Source of the DNA: Flavobacteriaceae bacterium UBA3339
GTDB taxonomy: Bacteria > Bacteroidota > Bacteroidia > Flavobacteriales > Flavobacteriaceae
Assembly: GCA_002360925.1 (NCBI GenBank)
Contig: DERN01000016.1
Location: forward strand, 1-64,000
Reading direction: 5' to 3'
Length of the DNA: 64,000 nucleotides
Shown: positions 40,865 to 49,067 of the stretch, one piece after another
Layout: each line of letters begins with the position of its first letter
Numbering within the stretch: position 1 is the first letter of the stretch
Notes under the pieces: generated by a model
Told to the model about the DNA's origin: nothing
Database searches by the model: none
Seen by the model: the letters and a program-made list of their open reading frames with translations, nothing else
Made by a program: the position numbers and the translations under genes

Positions 40865-42226
40865 CTATTTTTGAATTACATACAATTTATCAGATAAACG
40901 TATACGAAATGGAATTTCGAAGGTAATTTTATCGTTTACGTTTGCTTCAAAAGCGTCTTGTCCGTTTACTTTAAATTGCGTTAAAGTTAGGCGTTCTTCT
41001 CCCGTTGAAGGTCCAACAATTAAGATTTCGTCTCCAACTTTTACACTTTGGTTTTGAATGCTGAATTGCGCTACCGATGCTTTCGTAAAATAATGTTCGC
41101 CTTTACCAACCAAGATTTTTCGTTCATGTTTTTTCTTACGGATTTCGGTAACGGTTGCTACTTTTACCGGAACAACTTCTTCGAAAACGTTGCGCTCTTT
41201 TTTAAATTTCAACGCTTCAGACTTTCCTTTTTTGAAAATTAAATTGCCTTTTTGCTGTCCTTTTCTTAAACGTTTTTGCTCGTCCAAAGGCAACTGAATA
41301 ATATCTAAACATTCGTTAGAACAACATCCGTGCATGGTTTCGGCACATTCATCGCATTGAATAAACAACAAATGACAGGCTTCGTTTGCACAATTTACGT
41401 GTGTATCGCAAGGTTTTCCGCATTGATGACAATGTGCAATAATATCATCGGTAATACGTTCTCCCAAACGATGATCGAACACAAAGTTTTTTCCGATGAA
41501 TTTACTTTTTAATCCTTGTTCTTTTATTTGGCGCGTGTATTCAATAATTCCGCCTTCTAATTGATATACATTTTTAAAACCTTGATGTTTAAAATAAGCA
41601 CTCGCTTTTTCGCAACGGATTCCTCCGGTACAATACATCAATAGTTTTTTATTTTCTTTAAAAGGTTGTAATTGCTCATTAATAATGGGAAGCGATTCGC
41701 GGAATGTATCAACATCGGGCGTAATGGCTCCTTCGAAACGACCAATTTCTGATTCGTAATGATTACGGAAATCGACAATTATTGTATCCGGATCTTCTAA
41801 TAAATCGTTGAATTCTTGTGCTCCTAAATGGATTCCTTTATTGGTTACATCAAATGTTGCATCATCTAATCCGTCAGCAACAATCTTTTTGCGCACTTTA
41901 ACCGTTAATTTTAAAAACGACAAATCGTCTTGTTCAACCGCTACATTTAAACGGATTCCTTTCATGAAATCATACGCTTCTAATGTTTCGCGAAAAGCTT
42001 CGAAATTTTCGGCAGGAACGCTCATTTGTGCATTAATTCCTTCTTTGGCAACATACGTTCTTCCCAAAGCATCTAACTTTGACCAAGCTAAAAATAAATC
42101 GTCTCTGAATTGTTGAGGATCTTCAATATTTGCATATTGATAAAAAGATAAAGTTATGCGATTTTGCCCCGCTTCCTCAATTAATTGCGCACGCTCTTCG
42201 GCGCTTAACGTGTTATACAGTTGCAT
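40865..42226 (-). CDS. trhO: tRNA U34 hydroxylase TrhO (rhodanese family) with extra C-terminal barrel
   Basis: The protein has 453 residues from ATG at 42226 (MQLYNTLSAEERAQL). An N-terminal acylphosphatase-like domain (GRTYVAKEGINAQMSVP) is followed by rhodanese at about 180-275 with the catalytic LMYCTGGIRCEKAS, then a Cys-rich Rhodanase_C module (CHQCGKPCDTHVNC, CDEC, CCSNEC). E. coli TrhO ends about there; this protein continues about 100 residues. The extension ends in SVKVGDEILIVGPSTGEERL and a beta-rich tail, very like the C-terminal domain of U32 peptidase-family proteins such as TrhP. TrhO makes 5-hydroxyuridine at tRNA position 34 with oxygen. An upstream in-frame start at 42376 adds 50 unlikely residues. 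Confidence 0.92.
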   Translation of the reverse strand: MQLYNTLSAEERAQLIEEAGQNRITLSFYQYANIEDPQQFRDDLFLAWSKLDALGRTYVAKEGINAQMSVPAENFEAFRETLEAYDFMKGIRLNVAVEQDDLSFLKLTVKVRKKIVADGLDDATFDVTNKGIHLGAQEFNDLLEDPDTIIVDFRNHYESEIGRFEGAITPDVDTFRESLPIINEQLQPFKENKKLLMYCTGGIRCEKASAYFKHQGFKNVYQLEGGIIEYTRQIKEQGLKSKFIGKNFVFDHRLGERITDDIIAHCHQCGKPCDTHVNCANEACHLLFIQCDECAETMHGCCSNECLDIIQLPLDEQKRLRKGQQKGNLIFKKGKSEALKFKKERNVFEEVVPVKVATVTEIRKKKHERKILVGKGEHYFTKASVAQFSIQNQSVKVGDEILIVGPSTGEERLTLTQFKVNGQDAFEANVNDKITFEIPFRIRLSDKLYVIQK

Positions 42227-42258
42227 GCTATATACATTTAAGTGATTGATAATAAAAA

Positions 42259-42287
42259 AACCGGACTCTAAATGGAAGAATCCGGTT
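42259..42287 (-). terminator. terminator after the 42336-42773 lipoprotein gene
   Basis: On the minus strand AACCGGATTCTT...AGTCCGGTTTTTTT pairs over seven GC-rich bases and ends in a T-run. Confidence 0.7.
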
Positions 42288-42335
42288 ACAAAGTTACTAT
42301 ATAATTTTCTTAGTTCGAAAATTGAACCGAATAAA

Positions 42336-42773
42336 TTAATATTGATACACAATAGATCGATTCCAGCCAAAAACACTTAACTGTATTTGGTTCTGCCCAA
42401 CTGCTTGTAAAGGTGTTAAATTAAATGAAACGGTTTTTTGAAATACTGCTAAACAAGCTTCGTTATTTATAAGCTCAATTTTCGCACCTACATGTGGCGG
42501 TGAAACTGCAGCCAAACTCATTGCTCCTATAAGATTCATTTTCCAGTTATCTGGATTACAACCGCTTGAACTAATTGTAACTTCTAAACAATCTCCATTT
42601 AAAACAACATTGGTTATATTATAGTTATTTGTTGAAGTTTGCTGGAATCTTGTTTCGTCTTCTATAGCTTCTTTATCGCAATTTGAAATTATCGGAACTA
42701 CTACATCATCAAAATGACAACAAGAACCAAATAATATTCCTGTTAAAAACACGAAAACAATTAGTCTTTTCAT
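42336..42773 (-). CDS. hypothetical small lipoprotein, 145 residues
   Basis: MKRLIVFVFLTGILFGSC carries a lipobox with Cys18, followed by a second Cys. The mature part has three further Cys (NCDKEAI, GDCLEVTISSSGCNPDNW, EACLAVF) and a beta-rich pattern ending in QIQLSVFGWN. I do not recognise a family. It is 22 bp downstream of the cytochrome gene on the same strand, so cotranscription is possible, and has its own terminator. Confidence 0.7.
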   Translation of the reverse strand: MKRLIVFVFLTGILFGSCCHFDDVVVPIISNCDKEAIEDETRFQQTSTNNYNITNVVLNGDCLEVTISSSGCNPDNWKMNLIGAMSLAAVSPPHVGAKIELINNEACLAVFQKTVSFNLTPLQAVGQNQIQLSVFGWNRSIVYQY

Positions 42774-42795
42774 AAAAATTCAAATTAAATCTCCT

Positions 42796-43212
42796 TTATT
42801 TATCGTCTTCTTTAGGCATAAATTGCTTAGAATCTTCCATTGGTTTTCTTGAGCCTCTGTGACACATTGCGCACGAAATGGCATTTTTATATTTATCGCC
42901 AATGGGTGCAAATTCATTTTGATTTAATTCGTTTGTGAATTTAATCATATGGCGCGCCACTTCTTTTTCGTGCTTTGTATCGGCTGCTTTGTCTTTATCA
43001 TGACAATGGTTACATTTTACGCCCAAAGCCACGTTATAAGATTTCATCAAGTCCATTAAACTATCTTTCGAAATATCTTGTGGCAGTACTTTTAGGTTTT
43101 TAAAACCTCCAACGTAATCAATATCTTCATATTCGGGCATTTCAGAAGCTTTATAAGCCGAAAGCCCAATGATTAATCCTAATCCTAATAAAAGAAACAT
43201 TATTTTTTTCAT
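42796..43212 (-). CDS. small di-haem c-type cytochrome
   Basis: The protein has 138 residues. The signal or anchor segment MKKIMFLLLGLGLIIGLSAY is followed by two CxxCH haem-binding motifs, CNHCH (about residue 66) and CAMCH (about residue 112). The spacing and context (LGVKCNHCHDKDKAADT, ISCAMCHRGSRKP) resemble the reaction-centre-cytochrome-like (CytC_RC) family common as small periplasmic cytochromes in Bacteroidota. Ligands are probably His/Met or His/His; the redox partner is unknown. Maturation needs a cytochrome c system encoded elsewhere. Confidence 0.85.
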   Translation of the reverse strand: MKKIMFLLLGLGLIIGLSAYKASEMPEYEDIDYVGGFKNLKVLPQDISKDSLMDLMKSYNVALGVKCNHCHDKDKAADTKHEKEVARHMIKFTNELNQNEFAPIGDKYKNAISCAMCHRGSRKPMEDSKQFMPKEDDK

Positions 43213-43309
43213 AGTTTATCAATTTTGTCCCTTCTAATTTCTACATTCTCAATCAAAAAAACAACACTAACTATTTATTTATCAATATTCTAAATAACAA
43301 AAAAAACAA

Positions 43310-44362
43310 TTATAAGGAATCTTGTTTTGGTTCAAAAACTTCAATACTATCTTTTTCTACATTGTTTACGCCTTCTTTTTTACTAATATATTCTTGACGT
43401 ATTTTCTGTTGTTTTAAGATTTCTTCTTTGTGAGGCGCAATAATTTCGTTCAGCTTTTCTTCGGAAACAGTTGTGATATTTGGATCTTTATACAATTGAT
43501 ACCAAACTCCTTTTACTCCAAAATTATAATCGCCATATACAATAACAGGATTCCCTTTAACTTTTACCGTATTTTTATCTGCCAAAACCCATTGATCTGC
43601 CCAATTATACAAATATTGTGCATCGGCATCTAACAAACGTAAACACGAATGTGAAGCCGGGTATCCGGGCATTGCATATTGATGAAAACCGATTCCGCCC
43701 GTGTTGTGAATATTAAAATTCCAATTTAAAATCCATTCATCGTCTACAGTGCTGCGAACTTTACGACCTTTCCAATTGGTAAAGAATAATCCGCGCGGAG
43801 TTTGAGAAGCTTTTTTTCCCATATTGGTTGGTCCCCATTTTTTTAAAACTCCTTTTTCATAAACCGCAAAAGCCTGAATTGGATACGAAAAGATGATAAA
43901 CTTATCTACATCTCGCAAAATTTCGGCTTGTTTAGGAAACGGACTGTAATCCAAAAAATCGGAATAAAACTCGTTCGGAACAATTAACGAATCTCTGCTT
44001 TTTAGGTAATTTGTATCAATTCGGTTTAAAGCTGCAATTGTGTATTTCTGTGATGCAGAGAACTCGTTATTGAATTTTTTAAGAAGCGAATCGCTTACTT
44101 TATGAGGCCAAACGCTATATTTTTCGCCTTTTACGATTGCAAACTTTGGCGTTTTCTTTTTGGTTTCGATAACCTTTTCTTCTTTTTTCTTTTCTGCAAT
44201 GGTATCCTGAACTAAAACAGGAATTGTATCTAGAACCTTCTGATTATTTTCGAATTCATAAACAGAATCCTTTATAACTTCTTCTTTTTCAATTGCCGTT
44301 GTTTCTTTTTTACATTGAATAAACGCAATAACGGCAATTAACAAATAAAACCCTTTTTTCAT
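43310..44362 (-). CDS. L,D-transpeptidase (YkuD) lipoprotein 1
   Basis: The protein has 350 residues with lipobox AFIQC (Cys17). A Lys/Glu/Thr-rich linker is followed by a YkuD catalytic domain at about 150-280: FAVYEKGVLKKWGPTNMGKK, RGLFFTNWKGRKV, then GGIGFHQYAMPGYPASHSCL and RLLDADA. The usual SHGCxR is SHSCLR here, with Ser for the Gly but the catalytic Cys, His and Arg kept. It would cross-link or modify peptidoglycan from the periplasm. It is a tandem paralogue of the gene at 44431-45315 but has a terminator between them. The final 60 residues are charged and unstructured. Confidence 0.87.
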   Translation of the reverse strand: MKKGFYLLIAVIAFIQCKKETTAIEKEEVIKDSVYEFENNQKVLDTIPVLVQDTIAEKKKEEKVIETKKKTPKFAIVKGEKYSVWPHKVSDSLLKKFNNEFSASQKYTIAALNRIDTNYLKSRDSLIVPNEFYSDFLDYSPFPKQAEILRDVDKFIIFSYPIQAFAVYEKGVLKKWGPTNMGKKASQTPRGLFFTNWKGRKVRSTVDDEWILNWNFNIHNTGGIGFHQYAMPGYPASHSCLRLLDADAQYLYNWADQWVLADKNTVKVKGNPVIVYGDYNFGVKGVWYQLYKDPNITTVSEEKLNEIIAPHKEEILKQQKIRQEYISKKEGVNNVEKDSIEVFEPKQDSL

Positions 44363-44397
44363 ATTTTTTTCACATCAAATTTTGACTAAAATTAATT

Positions 44398-44426
44398 AAA
44401 AAACCACTTCAATTAAGAAGTGGCTT
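44398..44426 (-). terminator. terminator between the two L,D-transpeptidase genes
   Basis: On the minus strand AGCCACTTC-TTAATT-GAAGTGGTTTTTT forms a seven-base-pair stem with T-run, just after the stop of the upstream copy. Confidence 0.72.
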
Positions 44427-44430
44427 AAAA

Positions 44431-45315
44431 TTATTTTTTTGCTAAAACCGACTGCCTATTTTGTTGTTCTTTCTCAATTTCTGCGCGGTATTTTCCAACC
44501 AATTCGTTTAATAAATCATTCGACAAATCGTTCGCATGATTATTTGTTGCCAAATTCAACCAAGGTTTTCTTCCTTTAAAATCGTTAGCTCCAAACACAA
44601 TAACCGGCGTTCCTTTTGCACTAACCGTTTGTTTATCTGCCAAAATCCATTCATCAGCCCAATCATACATCCATTTTGCATCTTCTTCTAACAGACGTAA
44701 ACACGAATGTGAAGCCGGATATCCGGGCATTGAATATTGATGCCAGCCAATTCCTTCTTCGTTCTGAATATTAAAATTCCATTTCAAAACCCATTCATCA
44801 TCAAACGTACTCACAACTTCTTCTCCTTTCCAATTCGTAAAATATAATCCTTCCGGCGTTGGATGCTTCTCTGATCCCATACTTGAAGGTCCCCATTTTA
44901 CCAATTCTCCGTTTTCGTATAAACCATAAGCTTGAATCGCATAAGAAAAAACAGCAAGTTTGTTAATAGATTCGGCTTGTTTCAATGTATACGGAAAAGG
45001 CGAATATGCCATAAAATCATCATCAAACTTATCCGGAATAACCAACGTATCAACAGTATGAAACGTATTTTTATCCACTCGGTTTAAAGCTACAATTGTT
45101 TGAAGCTGTTTTGAAGAAAAGTTCTTTTTAAAAATAGTCCGAACCGAATCGTTATCTTTCAACACCCAATTGCTGAACGTAAAATCTTGCGCTTTTTCGT
45201 ATTTTCTTTCTAATTTCTTTTTTAACGACGTTTCTTGTCGCTCATGATTATTATCTTTACATCCGAAAAAAGGAAGCAAAATTAAAGCGGGTAGTAAATA
45301 AATTCTCTTTTTCAT
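44431..45315 (-). CDS. L,D-transpeptidase (YkuD) lipoprotein 2
   Basis: The protein has 294 residues. MKKRIYLLPALILLPFFGC gives Cys19; the in-frame TTG at 45321 is not needed. The layout matches its neighbour: a short linker, FSNWVLKDNDSVRTIFKKNF, LFTLVALNRVD-like strand, and catalytic WHQYSMPGYPASHSCLRLLE. Again the signature is SHSCLR with Ser in place of Gly. The two proteins are clear paralogues through the whole domain (for example DEW.L.WNFNI and ADEWILADK.TV), while the linkers and tails differ. It acts on peptidoglycan in the periplasm. It diverges from recA. Confidence 0.87.
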   Translation of the reverse strand: MKKRIYLLPALILLPFFGCKDNNHERQETSLKKKLERKYEKAQDFTFSNWVLKDNDSVRTIFKKNFSSKQLQTIVALNRVDKNTFHTVDTLVIPDKFDDDFMAYSPFPYTLKQAESINKLAVFSYAIQAYGLYENGELVKWGPSSMGSEKHPTPEGLYFTNWKGEEVVSTFDDEWVLKWNFNIQNEEGIGWHQYSMPGYPASHSCLRLLEEDAKWMYDWADEWILADKQTVSAKGTPVIVFGANDFKGRKPWLNLATNNHANDLSNDLLNELVGKYRAEIEKEQQNRQSVLAKK

Positions 45316-45422
45316 TTTCAATTTTTTAATTTAAAGTACGATTTTCTGGACAATAAAAAAAATTGAAAGCTAAATTTGAATAAAATACACTAACTTTAGT
45401 AGCTCTTAAAGAATATAGAAAA

Positions 45423-46430
45423 ATGAGTGCAGATAAAGAAGCAAAATTAAAAGCCTTACAGTTAACATTAGATAAATTAGACAAAACATACGGAAAAGGA
45501 ACCGTAATGAAATTGGGCGATAGCGCAGTGGAAGAAGTTGAAGCGATTCCGTCTGGTTCATTAGGATTAGATTTGGCTTTAGGTGTAATGGGATATCCTA
45601 GAGGAAGAATAATTGAAATCTACGGACCTGAATCTTCTGGTAAAACTACTTTAACGCTTCATGCAATTGCCGAAGCACAAAAAGCAGGCGGAATTGCAGC
45701 TTTTATTGATGCAGAACATGCTTTTGATCGTTTTTATGCAGAAAAATTAGGTGTTGATATCGACAATTTAATTATTTCTCAACCAGATAATGGAGAACAA
45801 GCTTTGGAAATTGCAGAAAACTTGATTCGTTCTGGTGCAATTGATTTAGTTGTAATTGACTCGGTTGCGGCTTTAACTCCGAAAAGTGAGATTGAAGGTG
45901 AAATGGGAGAATCTAAAATGGGATTGCACGCACGATTAATGTCGCAAGCTTTGCGTAAGTTAACTGCTACTATTTCTAAAACAAATTGTACGGTTTTCTT
46001 CATTAACCAATTACGTGAAAAAATTGGGGTTATGTTCGGAAACCCAGAAACAACAACAGGTGGTAACGCATTAAAATTCTACGCTTCGGTACGTTTAGAT
46101 ATTCGTAAATCGACTCAAATTAAAGACGGAGATAATGTTTTAGGGAACCGTACCAAAGTAAAAATCATTAAAAATAAAGTAGCACCTCCTTTCCGCACAG
46201 CCGAATTTGATATTATGTACGGCGAAGGAATTTCGAAGGTGGGTGAAATTTTAGATTTAGCAGTTGATTTTGAAATCGTAAAAAAATCGGGATCTTGGTT
46301 TAGTTATGGCGAAACAAAATTAGGACAAGGACGCGATGCTGTAAAAGGATTAATTAAAGACAACCCTGAATTACAAGAAGAATTAGAAGAACGCATAAAA
46401 GCACACATTAAAGAAAAACAAGGTGCTTAA
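45423..46430 (+). CDS. recA: recombinase A
   Basis: The protein has 335 residues. The Walker A GPESSGKTTLTLHAIAEAQK is at about 68-87, Walker B LVVIDSVAALTPKSEIEGEM near 142, and the L2 loop GNPETTTGGNALKFYASVRLD near 205. The C-terminus is short, as in other flavobacteria. It performs homologous strand exchange and activates LexA-type self-cleavage where present; no LexA box is recognised upstream. It is monocistronic with a strong terminator. Confidence 0.98.
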   Translation: MSADKEAKLKALQLTLDKLDKTYGKGTVMKLGDSAVEEVEAIPSGSLGLDLALGVMGYPRGRIIEIYGPESSGKTTLTLHAIAEAQKAGGIAAFIDAEHAFDRFYAEKLGVDIDNLIISQPDNGEQALEIAENLIRSGAIDLVVIDSVAALTPKSEIEGEMGESKMGLHARLMSQALRKLTATISKTNCTVFFINQLREKIGVMFGNPETTTGGNALKFYASVRLDIRKSTQIKDGDNVLGNRTKVKIIKNKVAPPFRTAEFDIMYGEGISKVGEILDLAVDFEIVKKSGSWFSYGETKLGQGRDAVKGLIKDNPELQEELEERIKAHIKEKQGA

Positions 46431-46438
46431 ATAACAGC

Positions 46439-46470
46439 AAAAACTCCTCTCAAATTTTGAGAGGAGTTTT
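46439..46470 (+). terminator. intrinsic terminator after recA
   Basis: AAAACTCCTCTCAAA-TTTGAGAGGAGTTTT is a long perfect stem followed by GGTTT. Confidence 0.72.
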
Positions 46471-46548
46471 GGTTTACTTGTATTGTTTTAACAATTTCAC
46501 ATCAATCTCTTTCCCATCTCAAAAAAAAGCTTCAACTTTGAAAATTCA

Positions 46549-46637
46549 ATGGGGTGCTGATTTTTTATCGGCTGAGATGATACCCAGGAACGTTGTTCCA
46601 CACCTGATCCGGATAATGCCGGCGTAGGGAAACCGAT
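46549..46637 (+). promoter_or_regulatory. TPP (THI-box) riboswitch
   Basis: The conserved thi core is seen in order: GGGGTGC (46551-46557), GGCTGAGATGATACCC (46570-46585), then ACCTGATCCGGATAATGCC, GGCGTAGGGAAA. This is the thiamine pyrophosphate aptamer. It precedes pnuC and a downstream gene. Between aptamer and ATG, ATCATCTCA (46640-46648) is complementary to nine bases of the conserved TGAGATGAT (46573-46581), a candidate switching helix; no clear terminator with U-run is seen, so translation control is more likely. Confidence 0.9.
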
Positions 46638-46669
46638 TAATCATCTCATCATTTAATTTTTAAGTTAAT

Positions 46670-47260
46670 ATGATGCAGGAAATTTTAGACAAAACCACTT
46701 GGATGGAGTGGTTGGGTGTTTTCTTTTCAATTTTTCAAGTGCTTTTAGCGCGAAAAAACAATTCGAACACGTATATTTTCGGAATTGCAGCTATTTCGTT
46801 GTCGCTGTATGTAATGTTTACTTCGAAATTATATGCCGAATTTACGTTAAATCTCTATTATTTGGGAATGAGTATTTACGGTTGGATTTTTTGGAAGTTT
46901 GGCAAACAAAAAAACGAAACTCCGATTTCTTTTACCAATCTTTCCGAAAAACTAAAAGCTTCGGGAATCGTGATTTCAGCTTTTGTTTTATTCTATCTTT
47001 TTTTAACACATTATACCGATTCGGATGTGCCTATTTGGGATTCGATTGTTACTGCATTTGCTTGGGCAGGAATGTGGCTTATGGCGAAACGGAAGATCGA
47101 AAATTGGGTTTTCTTAAACATCAGTAACATCATTTCCATTCCGTTAATGATTCATAAAGATTTGTACTTATATGCCGTTTTAACAGCGTTTTTATTCCTT
47201 GTTGCCATTTCGGGTTTCCTTAATTGGCGTAACATTATTAAACAAAACAATCATGCTTAA
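46670..47260 (+). CDS. pnuT: PnuC-family transporter, probably for thiamine (PnuT)
   Basis: The protein has 196 residues with about seven membrane helices (WLGVFFSIFQVLLARKNN, LYYLGMSIYGWIFWKFG). The pattern NNSNTYIFGIAAISLSLY and W.WDS..TAF.W..MWL (IWDSIVTAFAWAGMWLMAKR) is that of PnuC. PnuC proteins carry nicotinamide riboside, while members under TPP riboswitches import thiamine; the riboswitch upstream makes the latter likely, so the symbol is an inference. Two adjacent ATGs exist (46670, 46673). The end overlaps the next gene's ATG by eight bases (ATGCTTAA), implying coupled translation. Confidence 0.88.
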   Translation: MMQEILDKTTWMEWLGVFFSIFQVLLARKNNSNTYIFGIAAISLSLYVMFTSKLYAEFTLNLYYLGMSIYGWIFWKFGKQKNETPISFTNLSEKLKASGIVISAFVLFYLFLTHYTDSDVPIWDSIVTAFAWAGMWLMAKRKIENWVFLNISNIISIPLMIHKDLYLYAVLTAFLFLVAISGFLNWRNIIKQNNHA

Positions 47261-48269
47261 TACAGAATTTATTCGCGAAAAGCTTTTGGGTGTTTCCATT
47301 ATTCCTGAAGATATTATCGATTATATTCACGAACAAAAGTGGCTGCAAATTTGGGTTCCGAAACAATATGGCGGATTAGGATTTTCGTTTAAAGAAGGTT
47401 TAAAAACTTTAAAACAAATTGCCGAAATCGACGGAAGTTTAGGTTGGATGGTTACTTTATGTTCGGGAGCTAATTATTTTGCTCGAAATTTAAGTCCTGA
47501 AGTTGCGAAAGAGCTTTTTCAAAATCCGAAAACCTGTTTTGGCGGAAGCGGAATGATTTGCGGAACAGCCGAACAGAAAGAAGATTCCTTTATTATTGAA
47601 GGAACTTGGCGATTTGCAACAGGCGCACCTCATTTAAGTCATTTTACATTAAATGCCGTAATTACCAAAAACGGAAAACCAGTTTTAGATTCCGAAGGAA
47701 ATGAGATTGTTCGTTCGTTTATTATTCCAAAAGAAAAAGTTGAGATTATTCCAGATTGGAAAGCAATGGGAATGAAAGCAACTGGAACGTATTCGTTTAA
47801 AGTGAATCAGATTGAAATTCATGAGCGTTACAGTTTTATTTATAACGAGTTTTTCACGAATGCTGTTTTAGATAAAATTCCGTTTAGAATATTTGCCGAT
47901 TTAACACTTTTAGCCAATTATATTGGTTTGGCTTTTCATTTTGCAGAAGAAGCTTTGGCGATTCGACCTTTGATTGGTCTATCAAATTTTAATTTGTATT
48001 TAAAAAATCAGGAAGAAAAAATCTATAATTTTGCTGTTGAAATTGAACAAATATTAAAGCGGAACAAAGAAGTTTCGGCAGAAAAACAATCCGAAATTCA
48101 TCAATTTGGCGAACAACTTTTAAAGGAATTAACAGAACGAATTCTACAAATTTATTATCAATTAGGAATTCGAGCTTCGCATACTGACGAGCAAATTCAT
48201 CAGGTTTTTTGTGATTATTTTACGGTAACACAACATGCGAATTTTAGAATGAAACCAAATAATTCTTAA
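47253..48269 (+). CDS. acyl-CoA dehydrogenase-fold flavoprotein under TPP control
   Basis: The protein has 338 residues. The fold is indicated by WVPKQYGGLGFSFKEGLKTL near the start, then EIDGSLGWMVTLCSG, GTAEQKEDSFIIEGTWRFAT (the FAD-binding middle strand), and MGMKATGTYSF. The C-terminal helices end in CDYFTVTQHANFRMKP, which resembles group D flavin monooxygenases (HsaA/HpaB-like) more than true dehydrogenases, and I cannot see the usual catalytic Glu. It is translationally coupled to pnuC and shares the TPP riboswitch, so a thiamine-related salvage or oxidation role is inferred. ATG at 47253 is used; upstream in-frame starts fall inside pnuC. Confidence 0.78.
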   Translation: MLNTEFIREKLLGVSIIPEDIIDYIHEQKWLQIWVPKQYGGLGFSFKEGLKTLKQIAEIDGSLGWMVTLCSGANYFARNLSPEVAKELFQNPKTCFGGSGMICGTAEQKEDSFIIEGTWRFATGAPHLSHFTLNAVITKNGKPVLDSEGNEIVRSFIIPKEKVEIIPDWKAMGMKATGTYSFKVNQIEIHERYSFIYNEFFTNAVLDKIPFRIFADLTLLANYIGLAFHFAEEALAIRPLIGLSNFNLYLKNQEEKIYNFAVEIEQILKRNKEVSAEKQSEIHQFGEQLLKELTERILQIYYQLGIRASHTDEQIHQVFCDYFTVTQHANFRMKPNNS

Positions 48270-48270
48270 G

Positions 48271-49002
48271 TTATTTATTCAACAAAGGTTGTAAAATCAA
48301 CTCTCGAACTTCGGCTTTTAATTCGGGTTTATCTCTTTGTGTTAATGCTTTTGTTTCTATAAATTGATGTTGATAAACCTTTACTTTCCCGGGATATCCG
48401 GCATAAAATCGGAAAGGATACATTTGTTTTAATCCAACAAATGTCATTGGAACAACCGGAATACTAAAGTTGATTGCCAAACGAAAAGCGCCATCTTTAA
48501 ATTCATCTAAAACAACCGATTCATCATCTGGAACTCCGCCTTCTGGAAAAATACAAACACTTAAACCTTTTGCTAATTTTTCGGCTGCCGAAATCATCGT
48601 TTTTTGGCGACTAACCGAACTTGATCGATCTACCAAAATACAAGCTTTCTTATAAAAATATCCAAAAAGAGGAATCTTGGCTAATTCTTTCTTCCCAACG
48701 AAAACAAACGGATTCTTTACCAAAATCAACATCAACATAATATCCATCATCGAGGTATGATTTGCCGTTAAAACGTAACTTTTATTCGGAACAAATTTCT
48801 GTTTTAAAAGAACTTTCTTTCTAAATCCCATTCCATAAAAAACGATATAAGCCCAAATTCTGGCTAAAAAGAAAAAGAATTTATAGAATTTATCTGTCGA
48901 TAAAGATAGGATGAGAAAAGGCGATAATATGAGAATTACTACTAAAACAAGTAAGTAAAACCACATTTTCCATAAAAACCAAGCGATTTTTTTTAAAAGC
49001 AT
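48271..49002 (-). CDS. plsC: 1-acyl-glycerol-3-phosphate acyltransferase family protein
   Basis: The protein has 243 residues, starting MLLKKIAWFLWKMWFYLLVL. N-terminal membrane segments precede the acyltransferase motif I LTANHTSMMD (HX4D), motif II near VGKKELAKIPLFGYFYKKAC and motif III FPEGGVPDDE, then IPVVPMTFVGLKQMYP. It acylates lysophosphatidate to phosphatidate, or a related lipid, at the inner membrane. ATG at 49002 is preferred over an in-frame TTG at 49029. It converges on the TPP-controlled gene with one base between the stop codons. Confidence 0.9.
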   Translation of the reverse strand: MLLKKIAWFLWKMWFYLLVLVVILILSPFLILSLSTDKFYKFFFFLARIWAYIVFYGMGFRKKVLLKQKFVPNKSYVLTANHTSMMDIMLMLILVKNPFVFVGKKELAKIPLFGYFYKKACILVDRSSSVSRQKTMISAAEKLAKGLSVCIFPEGGVPDDESVVLDEFKDGAFRLAINFSIPVVPMTFVGLKQMYPFRFYAGYPGKVKVYQHQFIETKALTQRDKPELKAEVRELILQPLLNK

Positions 49003-49067
49003 TTTTAGCGTTTTGTTTGACCCTTGCAAATTAATGAATTAAATTTGAAAAAAATTAATTTATAAAA

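Noticed and set aside
46699..47127. A 142-codon frame overlapping pnuC in another plus-strand frame
   Set aside because: It lacks recognisable motifs and is rich in Phe and Cys in a way expected from frame-shifted membrane-protein codons; pnuC matches its family throughout.
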